NCBI GenBank assembly: GCA_030670605.1
Contig: DAOVBK010000001.1
Span: forward strand, 1 to 22,123
Direction: 5' to 3'
From: Candidatus Stahliibacteriota bacterium
GTDB lineage: Bacteria > Hydrothermota > Tepidihabitantia > SM23-42
DNA length: 22,123 nt
Positions 15,303-22,123 of this stretch are shown in pieces. The notes beneath the pieces are model-generated. The model saw only the letters and a list, made by a program, of their open reading frames with translations, was not told the DNA's origin and did no database searches. The position numbers were made by a program, and so were the translations under genes. Position 1 is the first letter of the stretch. Each line of letters starts with the position of its first letter.

Positions 15303-15939
15303 CGTGCTGCATGCTTTTCTGCAGTCGTCTGCATGACGCGCATTTGCCACACATTGTTGTTCTTCCCAGGTAGCATGAGTATACGTGCTGTAGTGGCGCT
15401 CTGTATCTCACACCGAGTCTGTTTATCTGCGTCTTTGTGTAGTTGCTGACAAAGCTGACAACTTTGACGTTCCTGAGCGCACTGAACATAAGTGCATGAT
15501 TGATTGCGGCAATGAATTGAGGTGTGTTGTCAGGGAACTGTTCTGCTTCTTCGCGGTTGAACCCGGTGACAATGAGGTCTACCTTGTGATACTCGGCATA
15601 ACATGCAGCAATATTGATAAATAGACCGTTTCTGTTTGGCACCCAGACATCGCGGATACGGTTCAGGCTCTGTATACTCGGTTTTTTCTGTGAACGTAGC
15701 AGTGAGAGATTCTTGAAGGTTTTAAAAAAGGGGATTTGCACTGTTTTATGCGGGATGCGCAACGCCTTACTGATCTTCCGTGACGCACGGATTTCCATTC
15801 GTGCCGCACGTTGTCCATAATCAAATGTCAGCGCAAACAGCGGGCGTGTTTTCTTTTTTGCGATGGTGGCGCTGACCGTTGAATCGAGCCCACCCGACAA
15901 CAGTATGATACTCCTATGCTTCGTAATACGTTGCCGCAT
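15286..15939 (-). CDS. queC: 7-cyano-7-deazaguanine synthase QueC
   Basis: Converts 7-carboxy-7-deazaguanine to preQ0 using ATP and ammonia in the queuosine (tRNA wobble) pathway. The 217-residue protein has the PP-loop SGGLDST (15-21), VWVPNRNGLFINIAACYAE, the GFNREEAEQFPDN segment, and a C-terminal zinc site with Cys189, Cys197, Cys200 and Cys203 (MCGKCASCRR). Its ATG overlaps the end of queD by 26 bp with an AAGGA ribosome-binding site ahead of it. With queD and the QueG-like gene it marks a queuosine cluster. queE and queF are not in the window. Confidence 0.95.
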   Translation of the reverse strand: MRQRITKHRSIILLSGGLDSTVSATIAKKKTRPLFALTFDYGQRAARMEIRASRKISKALRIPHKTVQIPFFKTFKNLSLLRSQKKPSIQSLNRIRDVWVPNRNGLFINIAACYAEYHKVDLIVTGFNREEAEQFPDNTPQFIAAINHALMFSALRNVKVVSFVSNYTKTQINRLGVRYRAPLQHVYSCYLGRTTMCGKCASCRRLQKSMQHDVQHS

Positions 15940-16273
15940 TTTCGGATCCTTCCCAAACAGTTACTGAGACGATCTTCTTGATTTTTTTCTTCAATCGTTT
16001 GTAAATGAAAACCGCAATCCACTCTGCAGTCGCGTTATGTTTCTTGAAAAATGGTAGTGCGTTCAGATGTGTATGGTCGAGCATCGTTACAGCTTTGTCG
16101 AGCTCTGTGCGCAAATTCCGAAAGTCCATGGCCATTCCAATCTTATCCAGCTTCCTAACCTTGACCCTGGCCTTAACCCGGTAGGTATGTCCGTGCACAC
16201 CGGCGCAATCTCCTGAATAGCCTTTGACCTGATGCGCTGCAGAAAAGGTGGTTTCAACTGACAGCTCAAACAT
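15914..16273 (-). CDS. queD: 6-carboxy-5,6,7,8-tetrahydropterin synthase QueD
   Basis: Turns 7,8-dihydroneopterin triphosphate into 6-carboxy-tetrahydropterin, an early step of queuosine synthesis. It has 119 residues, the normal length. The zinc ligands are His14 (FSAAH), His27 and His29 in CAGVHGH, and the catalytic Cys23 is present; LDHTHLN and the C-terminal VWEGSENAATY complete the active site. The CxxxHGH spacing is the one typical of QueD. The RBS AAGGAGTGG precedes the ATG, and the gene overlaps the DUF4416 gene by 8 bp. Confidence 0.95.
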   Translation of the reverse strand: MFELSVETTFSAAHQVKGYSGDCAGVHGHTYRVKARVKVRKLDKIGMAMDFRNLRTELDKAVTMLDHTHLNALPFFKKHNATAEWIAVFIYKRLKKKIKKIVSVTVWEGSENAATYYEA

Positions 16274-16805
16274 TGTCCACTCCTTTTATTTTTTGTTTCA
16301 ATATCTCACGAGCACTGCAGAAAAAGTCGATTGCGGTTTGCTCGCGGTAGTCAGGATAGGTCCAGTCAAGTGGTTTGAATGTTCTCCCCTGATAGAGGAG
16401 CGTCACCTCTGCGTAAATGCCTCTGCCATAGTGAATTCGGTGTGCGTAGTTCTTAGTGGATACAAGAACGACATTGTTCATGGATAGGAGCCCAGGGTCA
16501 ATATTTATGTTCCTGCCGCCGTGTTCATTCAACGTGGTTTTCTCGAGCCTGTTGGTGTGGTGTTTTAAATCAATGAGCAGGTCGGGGTCTATTAGTCTGT
16601 TAAATACACACCACTGCCGCACAAGTTCATCCCCCATCTCTTGATTATAGTATGTCGTATGGGTGAATTGAAGTGTATCCGATCTCAATGCAACATTTCC
16701 TACAACCGATGATAGTTTCTCCAAAACAGCATCCACCTTTGCACAAGGCACATAGATCAACCCAATGAAAGCAAATGCTTTTTGTGGTTGCTTAATTTCT
16801 GCCAT
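16266..16805 (-). CDS. DUF4416 family protein of unknown function
   Basis: A 179-residue protein recognised as DUF4416 from its pattern: FIGLIYVP at the start, HTTYYNQEMGDELVRQW, LIDLKHHTNRLE, then RNINIDPGLLS, STKNYAHRIHYGRGIYAEVTL, and LDWTYPDYREQTAIDFF near the end. No catalytic function is established for this family as far as I know. The frame is open to 16826; the ATG at 16805 (MAEIKQPQ) is preferred because family members start there and an AAGG lies upstream. It overlaps the QueG-like gene by 14 bp and queD by 8 bp, so it is deeply embedded in the queuosine cluster. Confidence 0.8.
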   Translation of the reverse strand: MAEIKQPQKAFAFIGLIYVPCAKVDAVLEKLSSVVGNVALRSDTLQFTHTTYYNQEMGDELVRQWCVFNRLIDPDLLIDLKHHTNRLEKTTLNEHGGRNINIDPGLLSMNNVVLVSTKNYAHRIHYGRGIYAEVTLLYQGRTFKPLDWTYPDYREQTAIDFFCSAREILKQKIKGVDNV

Positions 16806-17436
16806 TGCAGACCTTGACGCAGACACCGCATATGTATTGTCCGATGCCGCGTATCCGTGAAAATTCCCTCAGCTTTTCATAACACCGGTGCACATCCACC
16901 CCCTGTTCAGTGATCGCGTGGGCTGGGCAGACGTTGATACACTTGGTGCAGGTGCCGCAATCAGTCTTAACCGGCACATCTGGTTCAAAGCGTAGGTCAG
17001 TGAGGATAGAGACATACCGTACCCGTGCTCCATACGTCGGATGGACAAGCAAGCCGCTTCTGCCGATATGTCCGAGACCCGCTGTCTGTGCGAGGGTCTT
17101 GTGTGAAATGTGGCCCCGCTGGTTTTGCCAGTCAATTGTTTGCGACGCAGGTATTGCGATTGCTTTTTCCCCTTTCTCCTCGATGAATCGAACGAGGTGA
17201 AAGGCAGTTTGATCGAGAATCCAGTTCACTGTTTTGTAATGGTGTTTATAGATGAGGCTCGGACGGTCTGTAACTGTTTCCAAAACTGATTTTGATAGTG
17301 GTATGCCAAAGACTATTGCACGGGGTAATTTCTCTATTTCGAGGGGTGTAACGTTATTGGGTACACTGCAAAAGCCGATAATCCGAACATGGTATGTATG
17401 GAGAAACTGCTTTACTTCTTTTTTGATTTCTGCCAT
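16792..17436 (-). CDS. Short QueG-like iron-sulfur protein
   Basis: A 214-residue protein related to the N-terminal part of epoxyqueuosine reductase (QueG) and reductive-dehalogenase-like proteins. It has the AGLGHIGRSGLLVHP segment (about 119-133) matching AGLGWIGKN of QueG, followed by two 4Fe-4S motifs: Cys160, 163, 166, 170 (CGTCTKCINVCP) and Cys203, 206, 210 (CGVCVKVC) with Cys185 available. QueG proper is over 300 residues. Here the C-terminal extension is absent, and the Asp-Thr motif that precedes the AGLG segment in QueG is replaced by RGHISHKT. Next to queD and queC it may perform an epoxyqueuosine-reductase-like step, or a different cobamide/Fe-S reduction. The function is inferred only. 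Confidence 0.72.
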   Translation of the reverse strand: MAEIKKEVKQFLHTYHVRIIGFCSVPNNVTPLEIEKLPRAIVFGIPLSKSVLETVTDRPSLIYKHHYKTVNWILDQTAFHLVRFIEEKGEKAIAIPASQTIDWQNQRGHISHKTLAQTAGLGHIGRSGLLVHPTYGARVRYVSILTDLRFEPDVPVKTDCGTCTKCINVCPAHAITEQGVDVHRCYEKLREFSRIRGIGQYICGVCVKVCNGRN

Positions 17437-17459
17437 TTCACACGAACTGATACGAACAA

Positions 17460-18128
17460 CTACACAGTATCATTTACATCAGTTGACGACTGTTCCTCTC
17501 CCTCATTGGCTTTGTTTTCTTCGTTTTTCTCTGATTCTACAGGCCGTGCTTCTTGTTCACCCATTGTGTGTGCGACACGTTCGCCGAAATCTTCTTCACG
17601 CGGCAGATCGCTGATGTCCTTGATGCCAAAGTAGCGCAAGAACTCCTTTGTTGTGGCATATTTTATTGGTCTTCCCGGTACCGGCAATCTGCCAACCGTT
17701 TTGACTAGGCCTTTTTGTAGCAATGTATCAAGGACTGAGCTTGAGTCCACACCGCGTAACTTCTCGATCTCTGGTCGTGTTATGGGTTGATGGTACGCGA
17801 TTATCGCAATTGTCTCTAGTGCTGCCTTTGATAGCCTACTCTTACGGTCATGCAGACCACCCACCCAGTCAGCAAACGGGGGAAGCGTGTAGATTTGATA
17901 GCCACCAGCGATTTCTTTGATCTCAAACGCCCTGTGCGATGTAGCGTACTCTTGATTGAGTTCATGAATGTATTTCGTAATATCGCCGGTTGTAGCTCCA
18001 GTGAGCTCGACAATCTTTGGAATGCTGAGCGGCACATCCGTGGCAATCAAGAGAGCCTCGATAATCTGTTTCATGACAGGCTCATTCATATGTGTGTCCA
18101 CTTGGTCTGTATTGTTATTTCCGTTCAT
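17460..18128 (-). CDS. scpB: Segregation and condensation protein B (ScpB)
   Basis: Kleisin-associated winged-helix protein of the SMC-ScpA-ScpB chromosome condensation complex, 222 residues. It contains two winged-helix domains: IIEALLIATDVPLSIPKIVELTG and, after the linker KAALETIAIIAYHQPITRPEIEKLRGVDSS, the second domain ending GRPIKYATTKEFLRYFGI. Both are diagnostic for ScpB. The acidic tail after about residue 180 is low complexity. The start at 18128 overlaps the glycosyltransferase gene by 14 bp; the Met at 18089 (MNEPVMKQ), with AGTGGA upstream, is a plausible alternative. No scpA is visible. Confidence 0.93.
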   Translation of the reverse strand: MNGNNNTDQVDTHMNEPVMKQIIEALLIATDVPLSIPKIVELTGATTGDITKYIHELNQEYATSHRAFEIKEIAGGYQIYTLPPFADWVGGLHDRKSRLSKAALETIAIIAYHQPITRPEIEKLRGVDSSSVLDTLLQKGLVKTVGRLPVPGRPIKYATTKEFLRYFGIKDISDLPREEDFGERVAHTMGEQEARPVESEKNEENKANEGEEQSSTDVNDTV

Positions 18129-19281
18129 AGAGTGATATCAATTGATTGGTAATTCTATTCCAACTGAACTTCTCGTCAACGACTTGTTTGGCTCGCATTC
18201 CCATCCGTTCCCGCATAGTGTTATCTGTTGCCAGTTTCTCTATTGCCTTGGCAAGTGCGGGTACGTCACCAGGTGGTACAAGAAAGCCATTGTCTTCATC
18301 TGTGACCACATCAGTAATCCCGCCGGCATTAGAAGCGATAGCCGGCTTTGAGTATGACATTGCCTCAATCAAAACAACACCGAGTCCTTCTATATCACCT
18401 TTTGCATCATAGACCGCGGGCAAGACAAAGAAGCTACACGTCTGATAGTGATCGCGCAATTCTTCATCTGAGACCCGGCCGGTGAACATAACGCTGTCTT
18501 CGAGATGAAGCGCATGAACCTGTTGTTCCAAGTTCGCACGCTCCGGTCCATCACCAATGATAACGAGTTTGTGCGGGATTTTTTCTTTAGCTTGTGCCAT
18601 CGCTTCTATCAAGTACTTGACGCCTTTGCGTTCGACCAGTCGTCCGACAAAGACAATTTTCTTACCGTCAGTGATTGTGCCCACGCTTGATCCTACTGCC
18701 GCACTAAAGGGCACGATTTCAACTCTTTTAGGGGTAATGGTGTCTAATTCCCGTGCCGTATGTGTTGATATTGCGGTAATCGTATCCGCCTTGTTGATGA
18801 AGAAAGAAAATGGTCGGACAAGAAAAGGGAATTTTTGTTTAAGCCACCGGATTTCTACTCCATAGAAAGTAGTAAAGAGACGTACCTGGCCAGCACTTTT
18901 TGCGAAAACACCAAAGAGGATGTGTGGGAATGGCCAGTGAATATGGATTATGTCAAAACGTTCTTTCTTGACCAAACGTACAATACTTAGTGTTCCAAAC
19001 AAAATATAGAAGACTGCAAGTATCAAATTGAGCGGGCCGCGTTTGATCCTATCCACAGCAGTCTCTTCATGTGTTAACCGTTCATATTGTTTTAGGAAAT
19101 AGCGAAACCGGTAGATTTTAACGCCATTGAGCATCTGATTACCTAAACCTTTGTAAGAAGATGTAAACACAGAGACGTGTATGCCTCTTTTCTGGAGCCT
19201 CTGGATGAGTTCCACAAGCCAGGGTGTGATGACATCACCCTTATCCCGCGGATATGCTGTAACGACAATGAGAACCTTCAT
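18115..19281 (-). CDS. GT4-family glycosyltransferase
   Basis: Retaining glycosyltransferase with a GT-B fold, 388 residues. It has an N-terminal Rossmann domain (MKVLIVVTAYPRDKGDVITPWL), HIHWPFPH, then the C-terminal nucleotide-sugar domain with FVGRLVERKGVKYLIEA, IIGDGPERANLE and the E-x7-E motif EGLGVVLIEAMSYSKPAIAS. The acceptor and sugar cannot be told; lipid-linked glycan or cell-surface polysaccharide synthesis is usual. The open frame continues to 19311, but the ATG at 19279-19281 overlaps the upstream stop as ATGA and fits family starts. Confidence 0.92.
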   Translation of the reverse strand: MKVLIVVTAYPRDKGDVITPWLVELIQRLQKRGIHVSVFTSSYKGLGNQMLNGVKIYRFRYFLKQYERLTHEETAVDRIKRGPLNLILAVFYILFGTLSIVRLVKKERFDIIHIHWPFPHILFGVFAKSAGQVRLFTTFYGVEIRWLKQKFPFLVRPFSFFINKADTITAISTHTARELDTITPKRVEIVPFSAAVGSSVGTITDGKKIVFVGRLVERKGVKYLIEAMAQAKEKIPHKLVIIGDGPERANLEQQVHALHLEDSVMFTGRVSDEELRDHYQTCSFFVLPAVYDAKGDIEGLGVVLIEAMSYSKPAIASNAGGITDVVTDEDNGFLVPPGDVPALAKAIEKLATDNTMRERMGMRAKQVVDEKFSWNRITNQLISLYERK

Positions 19282-19940
19282 TGTTTGAACTTCCACTTGA
19301 CGATGTTCCAAATCGCCTGAATGCCGTCCTTGACGCCAATTTTCTTACCTTCTTTCCGCCCCTGATAGGTGATCGGCAGCTCAACGATTTTCTCCTTTTT
19401 CTTGAGGAGTTTGCAGGTTATCTCTGGTTCGATTTCAAACCGCGATGACACAAGGTTGAGACTCTTGATAAGCGTGGTGTCGATCACTTTGTAGCACGTC
19501 TCAATATCAGTAAGATGACTGCAGAAGAGTACATTGGTGAGGAGTGTAAGAAATCTGTTGGCATAGTAGCTTGACGGTATGAATGTCCCCTTCCCCAAAA
19601 TACGTGAACCATAGACAACACGCGTTTGTTTGGTTTCCAATGGCTCCAGCAAAGATTGGTACTGCTCTGGTGAGTATTCAAGGTCTGCATCTTGGATGAT
19701 GATATAGTCTCCCGACGTCATTGTAAGCCCCGAACGAATAGCAGCACCTTTGCCTTTATTTCTATTGTGAAACAGGGTCTTTATGTCTGAACATTTGCTC
19801 AAGACGCGTGTCGTTCCGTCCTGCGAGCAGTCGTCAACAACAATGATCTCTTTTGATATGTGGACTTTCTGAACTGCGTTGAGCACCTGCTTGATATTGT
19901 CGACCTCATTGTAGACCGGAACGATAACAGACAGCTTCAC
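19278..19940 (-). CDS. GT2-family glycosyltransferase (DPM1/polyprenyl-phosphate type)
   Basis: Inverting GT-A glycosyltransferase, 220 residues, with no membrane-spanning C-terminal segment. Motifs are SVIVPVYNEVDNI, VVDDCSQDGT, GKGAAIRSGL and the metal-binding IIQDADLEYSPEQY, then ETCYKVI and EIEPEIT, as in dolichyl/polyprenyl-phosphate sugar transferases. It probably loads a sugar onto a polyprenyl phosphate at the cytoplasmic face for the pathway that includes the adjacent GT4. The frame begins with GTG at 19946, but that codon abuts the -10. The GTG at 19938-19940 (translated MKLSVIVP) coincides with the predicted transcription start, which suggests leaderless translation. It is the first gene of the eight-gene operon. 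Confidence 0.9.
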   Translation of the reverse strand: MKLSVIVPVYNEVDNIKQVLNAVQKVHISKEIIVVDDCSQDGTTRVLSKCSDIKTLFHNRNKGKGAAIRSGLTMTSGDYIIIQDADLEYSPEQYQSLLEPLETKQTRVVYGSRILGKGTFIPSSYYANRFLTLLTNVLFCSHLTDIETCYKVIDTTLIKSLNLVSSRFEIEPEITCKLLKKKEKIVELPITYQGRKEGKKIGVKDGIQAIWNIVKWKFKQ

Positions 19941-19946
19941 GCACAC

Positions 19947-19974
19947 ATTATAGTAAGAATCAACACATTGTAAA
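19947..19974 (-). promoter_or_regulatory. Promoter of the GT2-to-nucleoside-phosphorylase operon
   Basis: On the minus strand -35 TTTACA (19969-19974), 16-bp spacer, -10 TATAAT (19947-19952). The seventh base after the -10 is the G of the GTG at 19940, so the operon mRNA should begin with its start codon. Confidence 0.75.
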
Positions 19975-20050
19975 GCACAGACTATTCAATCATTCTATGC
20001 GTTCCATGCTACATACCATCAGCAGTGTAGTAGGAAATACGGGAAAATGG

Positions 20051-20078
20051 TTGACACATAGATGTTCTTGCCTATAAT
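20051..20078 (+). promoter_or_regulatory. Consensus promoter of tRNA-Glu
   Basis: -35 TTGACA (20051-20056), 16-bp spacer, -10 TATAAT (20073-20078). The predicted transcription start near 20085 is immediately before the mature tRNA 5' end, leaving almost no 5' leader for RNase P. Confidence 0.85.
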
Positions 20079-20085
20079 AGGCCAC

Positions 20086-20159
20086 GGCGCCATCGTCTAG
20101 TGGACTAGGACACCGCCCTCTCAAGGCGAAGATCACGGGTTCAAATCCCGTTGGCGCTA
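20086..20159 (+). tRNA. tRNA-Glu (anticodon CUC)
   Basis: A 74-base cloverleaf without an encoded CCA. The acceptor GGCGCCA pairs with TGGCGCT (G1-U72 wobble) and the discriminator is A. The D-arm is the bacterial tRNA-Glu type (TCGTCTAGTGGACTAGGAC). The anticodon loop CTCTCAA (20118-20124) gives anticodon CUC at 20120-20122, reading GAG. The T-arm is ACGGG-TTCAAAT-CCCGT. The first anticodon-stem pair (position 27-43) is C-A, so only four pairs are standard. The gene must receive CCA from a nucleotidyltransferase. Confidence 0.93.
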
Positions 20160-20177
20160 TTTTGTGAAAGTTGATTA

Positions 20178-20205
20178 TTGACACAAATACGATTATATGT
20201 ATAAT
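20178..20205 (+). promoter_or_regulatory. Consensus promoter of the bactofilin gene
   Basis: -35 TTGACA (20178-20183), 16-bp spacer, -10 TATAAT (20200-20205). The leader of about 30 nt carries a strong ribosome-binding site, GAGGAGGG (20232-20239), just before the ATG at 20243. This gene therefore uses ordinary Shine-Dalgarno initiation. Confidence 0.85.
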
Positions 20206-20242
20206 TCCACTATATTCTTCAGGAACCACATGAGGAGGGTTC

Positions 20243-20590
20243 ATGGCGAATGAAGGACAGATTGACAGCGTGGTTGGCAAGCAGACAGTAATCAATGGCG
20301 ATATCAACGTAAAAGGCTCGACGAAGATAGATGGCTCGGTAAAAGGCAGTGTAAGCGTCAAGGATAGCCTCATCATCGGCAAAGATGCTACTGTGCAGGG
20401 TGATATACACTGCAAGTCAGCAATCATTGGCGGCAGGATTGAAGGAAACATCACTGCGGAGGAACTGATTGAGTTCCAGAGCAGCGCCCAAATGCTTGGT
20501 GATGTCATGTGCAAGGGGCTCATTGTTGAACAAGGCGTTTTCTTTGAGGGTAATTGCCGTATGTCTCAAGAATCAAAGGAAAAGGAATAA
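20243..20590 (+). CDS. Bactofilin (polymer-forming cytoskeletal protein)
   Basis: A 115-residue bactofilin. The core is a right-handed beta-helix made of short repeats with G-D/K-x-V/I turns: VVGKQTVINGDINVKGSTK, GSVKGSVSVKDSLIIG, ATVQGDIHCKSAIIGG, RIEGNITAEELIEF and so on. Bactofilins polymerise without nucleotides into filaments that serve cell shape, polar localisation or envelope synthesis. The N- and C-terminal tails are short, with only about ten charged residues after the core and no membrane-anchoring segment. The stop is directly followed by the ATG of the MBL-fold gene, so the two are cotranscribed. Confidence 0.9.
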   Translation: MANEGQIDSVVGKQTVINGDINVKGSTKIDGSVKGSVSVKDSLIIGKDATVQGDIHCKSAIIGGRIEGNITAEELIEFQSSAQMLGDVMCKGLIVEQGVFFEGNCRMSQESKEKE

Positions 20591-21412
20591 ATGATTATTA
20601 GATTCTATGGAACAAGAGGCTCGATACCAGTTGCAAACAAGGGTACAAAAAAGTATGGTGGTAACACCACATGTCTCTACGTGGAATCGAAATATGATGA
20701 CGTGTTGGTCATTGACGCGGGCACCGGTATCAGAGAATTGGGTGTTTACCTTTTGCAGAATAAAAAAGAGAAAATACATCTCATATTTACCCACTATCAC
20801 TGGGACCACATCCAAGGATTTCCATTCTTTACGCCGATATTTTTCAAGAACAACACTATCAAGATATATGGGTCTAAGAAGGAATCTACTGCACGAAAAG
20901 CTCTGTCGTACCAGATGACAAGACCGTATTTCCCGGTAGAAATGAACAATCTTCCTGCAGAGATTTCATTTCACGAACTACAAAAGAGAAACACCATTGC
21001 CGGGATTACCATCCAGACAATTGTCAATAATCATCCTGACTACACACTCGGGCTTAAGTTGAGTGAGGGCAAGCGCAGTTTTGTTCTTCTGACCGATAAT
21101 GAGCTGTATGCGAAAAACGGTAACACACCCTACGAAGGTTTTGTTGAATTTATTAAGGGTGCGGATTTTTGCATTCATGATGCACAATATACTGACGAAA
21201 TATACGACAAGAGAATTGGCTGGGGACACTCAACCTACTCGCAAGTCATGAAGCTCGTGAAGGATGCAGGCGTCAAAATGGTTTACTTTACTCATCATGA
21301 CCATGGCTATGATGATCAGTTCATCGATAGTATGGTCAGGAAGATGAAAAGGAAGTACCCGCGCGTTGGGATCGAGGCAGCTGCTGACGGAAAGAAAGTA
21401 GTACTCAAGTAA
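20591..21412 (+). CDS. MBL-fold metallo-hydrolase
   Basis: Metallo-beta-lactamase-fold protein, 273 residues. It begins with IIRFYGTRGSIPV and KYGGNTTC, then VIDAGTGIRELG, and the metal-binding HxHxDH motif THYHWDHIQGFPFF. Later ligands are seen in NNHPDYTLGLKL, LLTDNE, CIHDAQYTDEIY and the terminal FTHHDHGYDD. This is the subfamily often annotated as phosphoribosyl 1,2-cyclic phosphodiesterase-like or RNase Z-like hydrolase. The substrate is not known and may be a cyclic-phosphate or phosphodiester compound. The ATG immediately follows the bactofilin stop with the RBS inside that gene (AAGGAAAAGGA). Confidence 0.88.
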   Translation: MIIRFYGTRGSIPVANKGTKKYGGNTTCLYVESKYDDVLVIDAGTGIRELGVYLLQNKKEKIHLIFTHYHWDHIQGFPFFTPIFFKNNTIKIYGSKKESTARKALSYQMTRPYFPVEMNNLPAEISFHELQKRNTIAGITIQTIVNNHPDYTLGLKLSEGKRSFVLLTDNELYAKNGNTPYEGFVEFIKGADFCIHDAQYTDEIYDKRIGWGHSTYSQVMKLVKDAGVKMVYFTHHDHGYDDQFIDSMVRKMKRKYPRVGIEAAADGKKVVLK

Positions 21413-21436
21413 ACTTCCGCAAACAATAAGACATCA

Positions 21437-22123
21437 ATGAAACCGAAAGTACTCGTTGTGAGAGCCGCTGGTACAAATTGTGATGTTGAAACAGCATACG
21501 CTTTTACAGTTGCTGGTGGCGATGCGGAACGCGTGTACATTGACGAAATAGAAACTACAGATATTTCAAAGTACCAGATTATTGCAGTTCCTGGTGGATT
21601 CACTTATGGAGATGACATTGCCGCGGGGAAAATACTTGCAAATGAAATCAAATACATGTTGCAGGACAAGTTCACAGATTTTATCCAGAAAGACAAACTC
21701 ATAATAGGGATTTGCAATGGATTTCAGGTACTCGTTAAGGCCGGTATCCTCCCTGCGTTTGACAACTATTTTGAGGAACAATCAGTCAGTCTCGTCGCGA
21801 ACGATTCAGAACGGTTTGAGGACCGGTGGGTGTATTTGAAAGTAAACAGCGGCCGTTCTGTTTTCACAAAGAATAGCAAATCAGTTATTACCCTGCCAGT
21901 TGCCCATGCCGAAGGTAAATTCGTTGTCAAGGATGAGGATGTTGAGAAAAAGATTGAGCGGCATATCATCTTTCGGTATGTTGATAAACAGGGTAACGAA
22001 GCTGGCTACCCGTGTAATCCGAATGGTTCATTCATGAATATTGCAGGCATCACTGATCCGTCTGGCCGGGTTTTGGGATTGATGCCACATCCTGAGCGTC
22101 ATATTTCATATTTCCAGCACCCT
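21437..22123 (+). CDS. purQ: Phosphoribosylformylglycinamidine synthase glutaminase subunit PurQ (partial, runs off the window)
   Basis: Glutaminase that supplies ammonia to PurL in the fourth step of purine synthesis. 229 codons are visible without a stop. It has RAAGTNCDVETAYAF, AVPGGFTYGDDIAAG, the nucleophile Cys in GICNGFQVLVKAG, and the His and Glu of the triad in MPHPERH near the window end. It is a class I amidotransferase of the longer PurQ type with the NxSxxF-like insertion (SLVANDSERFEDRWV). The ATG is 24 bp after the MBL gene with no clear RBS, so it may be translated by coupling. The 3' end is outside the window. Confidence 0.94.
   Translation, partial: MKPKVLVVRAAGTNCDVETAYAFTVAGGDAERVYIDEIETTDISKYQIIAVPGGFTYGDDIAAGKILANEIKYMLQDKFTDFIQKDKLIIGICNGFQVLVKAGILPAFDNYFEEQSVSLVANDSERFEDRWVYLKVNSGRSVFTKNSKSVITLPVAHAEGKFVVKDEDVEKKIERHIIFRYVDKQGNEAGYPCNPNGSFMNIAGITDPSGRVLGLMPHPERHISYFQHP

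Noticed and set aside
15303..15350. N-terminal extension of the nucleoside phosphorylase to 15350
   Set aside because: It lies wholly inside queC and adds residues not found in the family.

Overview
The window carries two complete but different high-affinity phosphate (Pst) transport systems placed head to head around one phosphate-sensing two-component system. They are followed by a housekeeping region (queuosine precursor synthesis, chromosome segregation, glycosyltransferases, a tRNA, a bactofilin, purine synthesis). The organism is a diderm bacterium: there is an outer-membrane beta-barrel porin, a soluble periplasmic binding protein and lipoproteins. The gene set, the moderate base composition and the hairpin-rich intergenic filler suggest an uncultured candidate-phylum bacterium (WOR-3/Stahlbacteria-like is a guess of low confidence; nothing here fixes the taxonomy).

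Layout. 1-7091, minus strand: phoB, phoR, porin, pstS, pstC, pstA, pstB. The porin-pst part (about 1-4600) is visibly AT-richer than its surroundings and sits behind a five-unit tandem 11-bp Pho-box-like array (4621-4675). 7092-7212 is a divergent regulatory region with two promoters and a perfect palindrome. 7219-11896, plus strand: pstS2 (lipoprotein), pstC2, pstA2, two different tandem pstB genes, phoU. 11897-12553 is non-coding and packed with short hairpins. 12588-13928 is a leaderless beta-propeller lipoprotein gene. 13971-14009 is a perfect 18-bp hairpin between convergent genes. 14007-19940, minus strand, is a tightly packed eight-gene operon: GT2 and GT4 glycosyltransferases, scpB, a short QueG-like Fe-S protein, a DUF4416 protein, queD, queC and a pyrimidine-nucleoside phosphorylase. 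20086-20159 is tRNA-Glu(CUC). 20243 to the end, plus strand: bactofilin, an MBL-fold hydrolase and the start of purQ, which runs off the window.

Most interesting point. The second Pst system encodes two PstB ATPases from overlapping genes, and their defects are complementary. The first keeps the LSGGQ signature but has lost the Q-loop glutamine and the switch (H-loop) histidine. The second keeps Walker A, Q-loop and H-loop but has lost the signature (LSAEK). Paired as a heterodimer they would form exactly one consensus ATP site and one degenerate site, the arrangement known from asymmetric ABC exporters such as TM287/288, TAP and CFTR but not, to my knowledge, from phosphate importers. The PstB of the first system has every motif and should be a normal homodimer.

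A second theme is transcription. All six promoters recognised by eye have a TTGACA/TATAAT-like pair with exactly 16 bp between hexamers, and at three of them the start codon lies at or within a few bases of the predicted transcription start, implying leaderless mRNAs.
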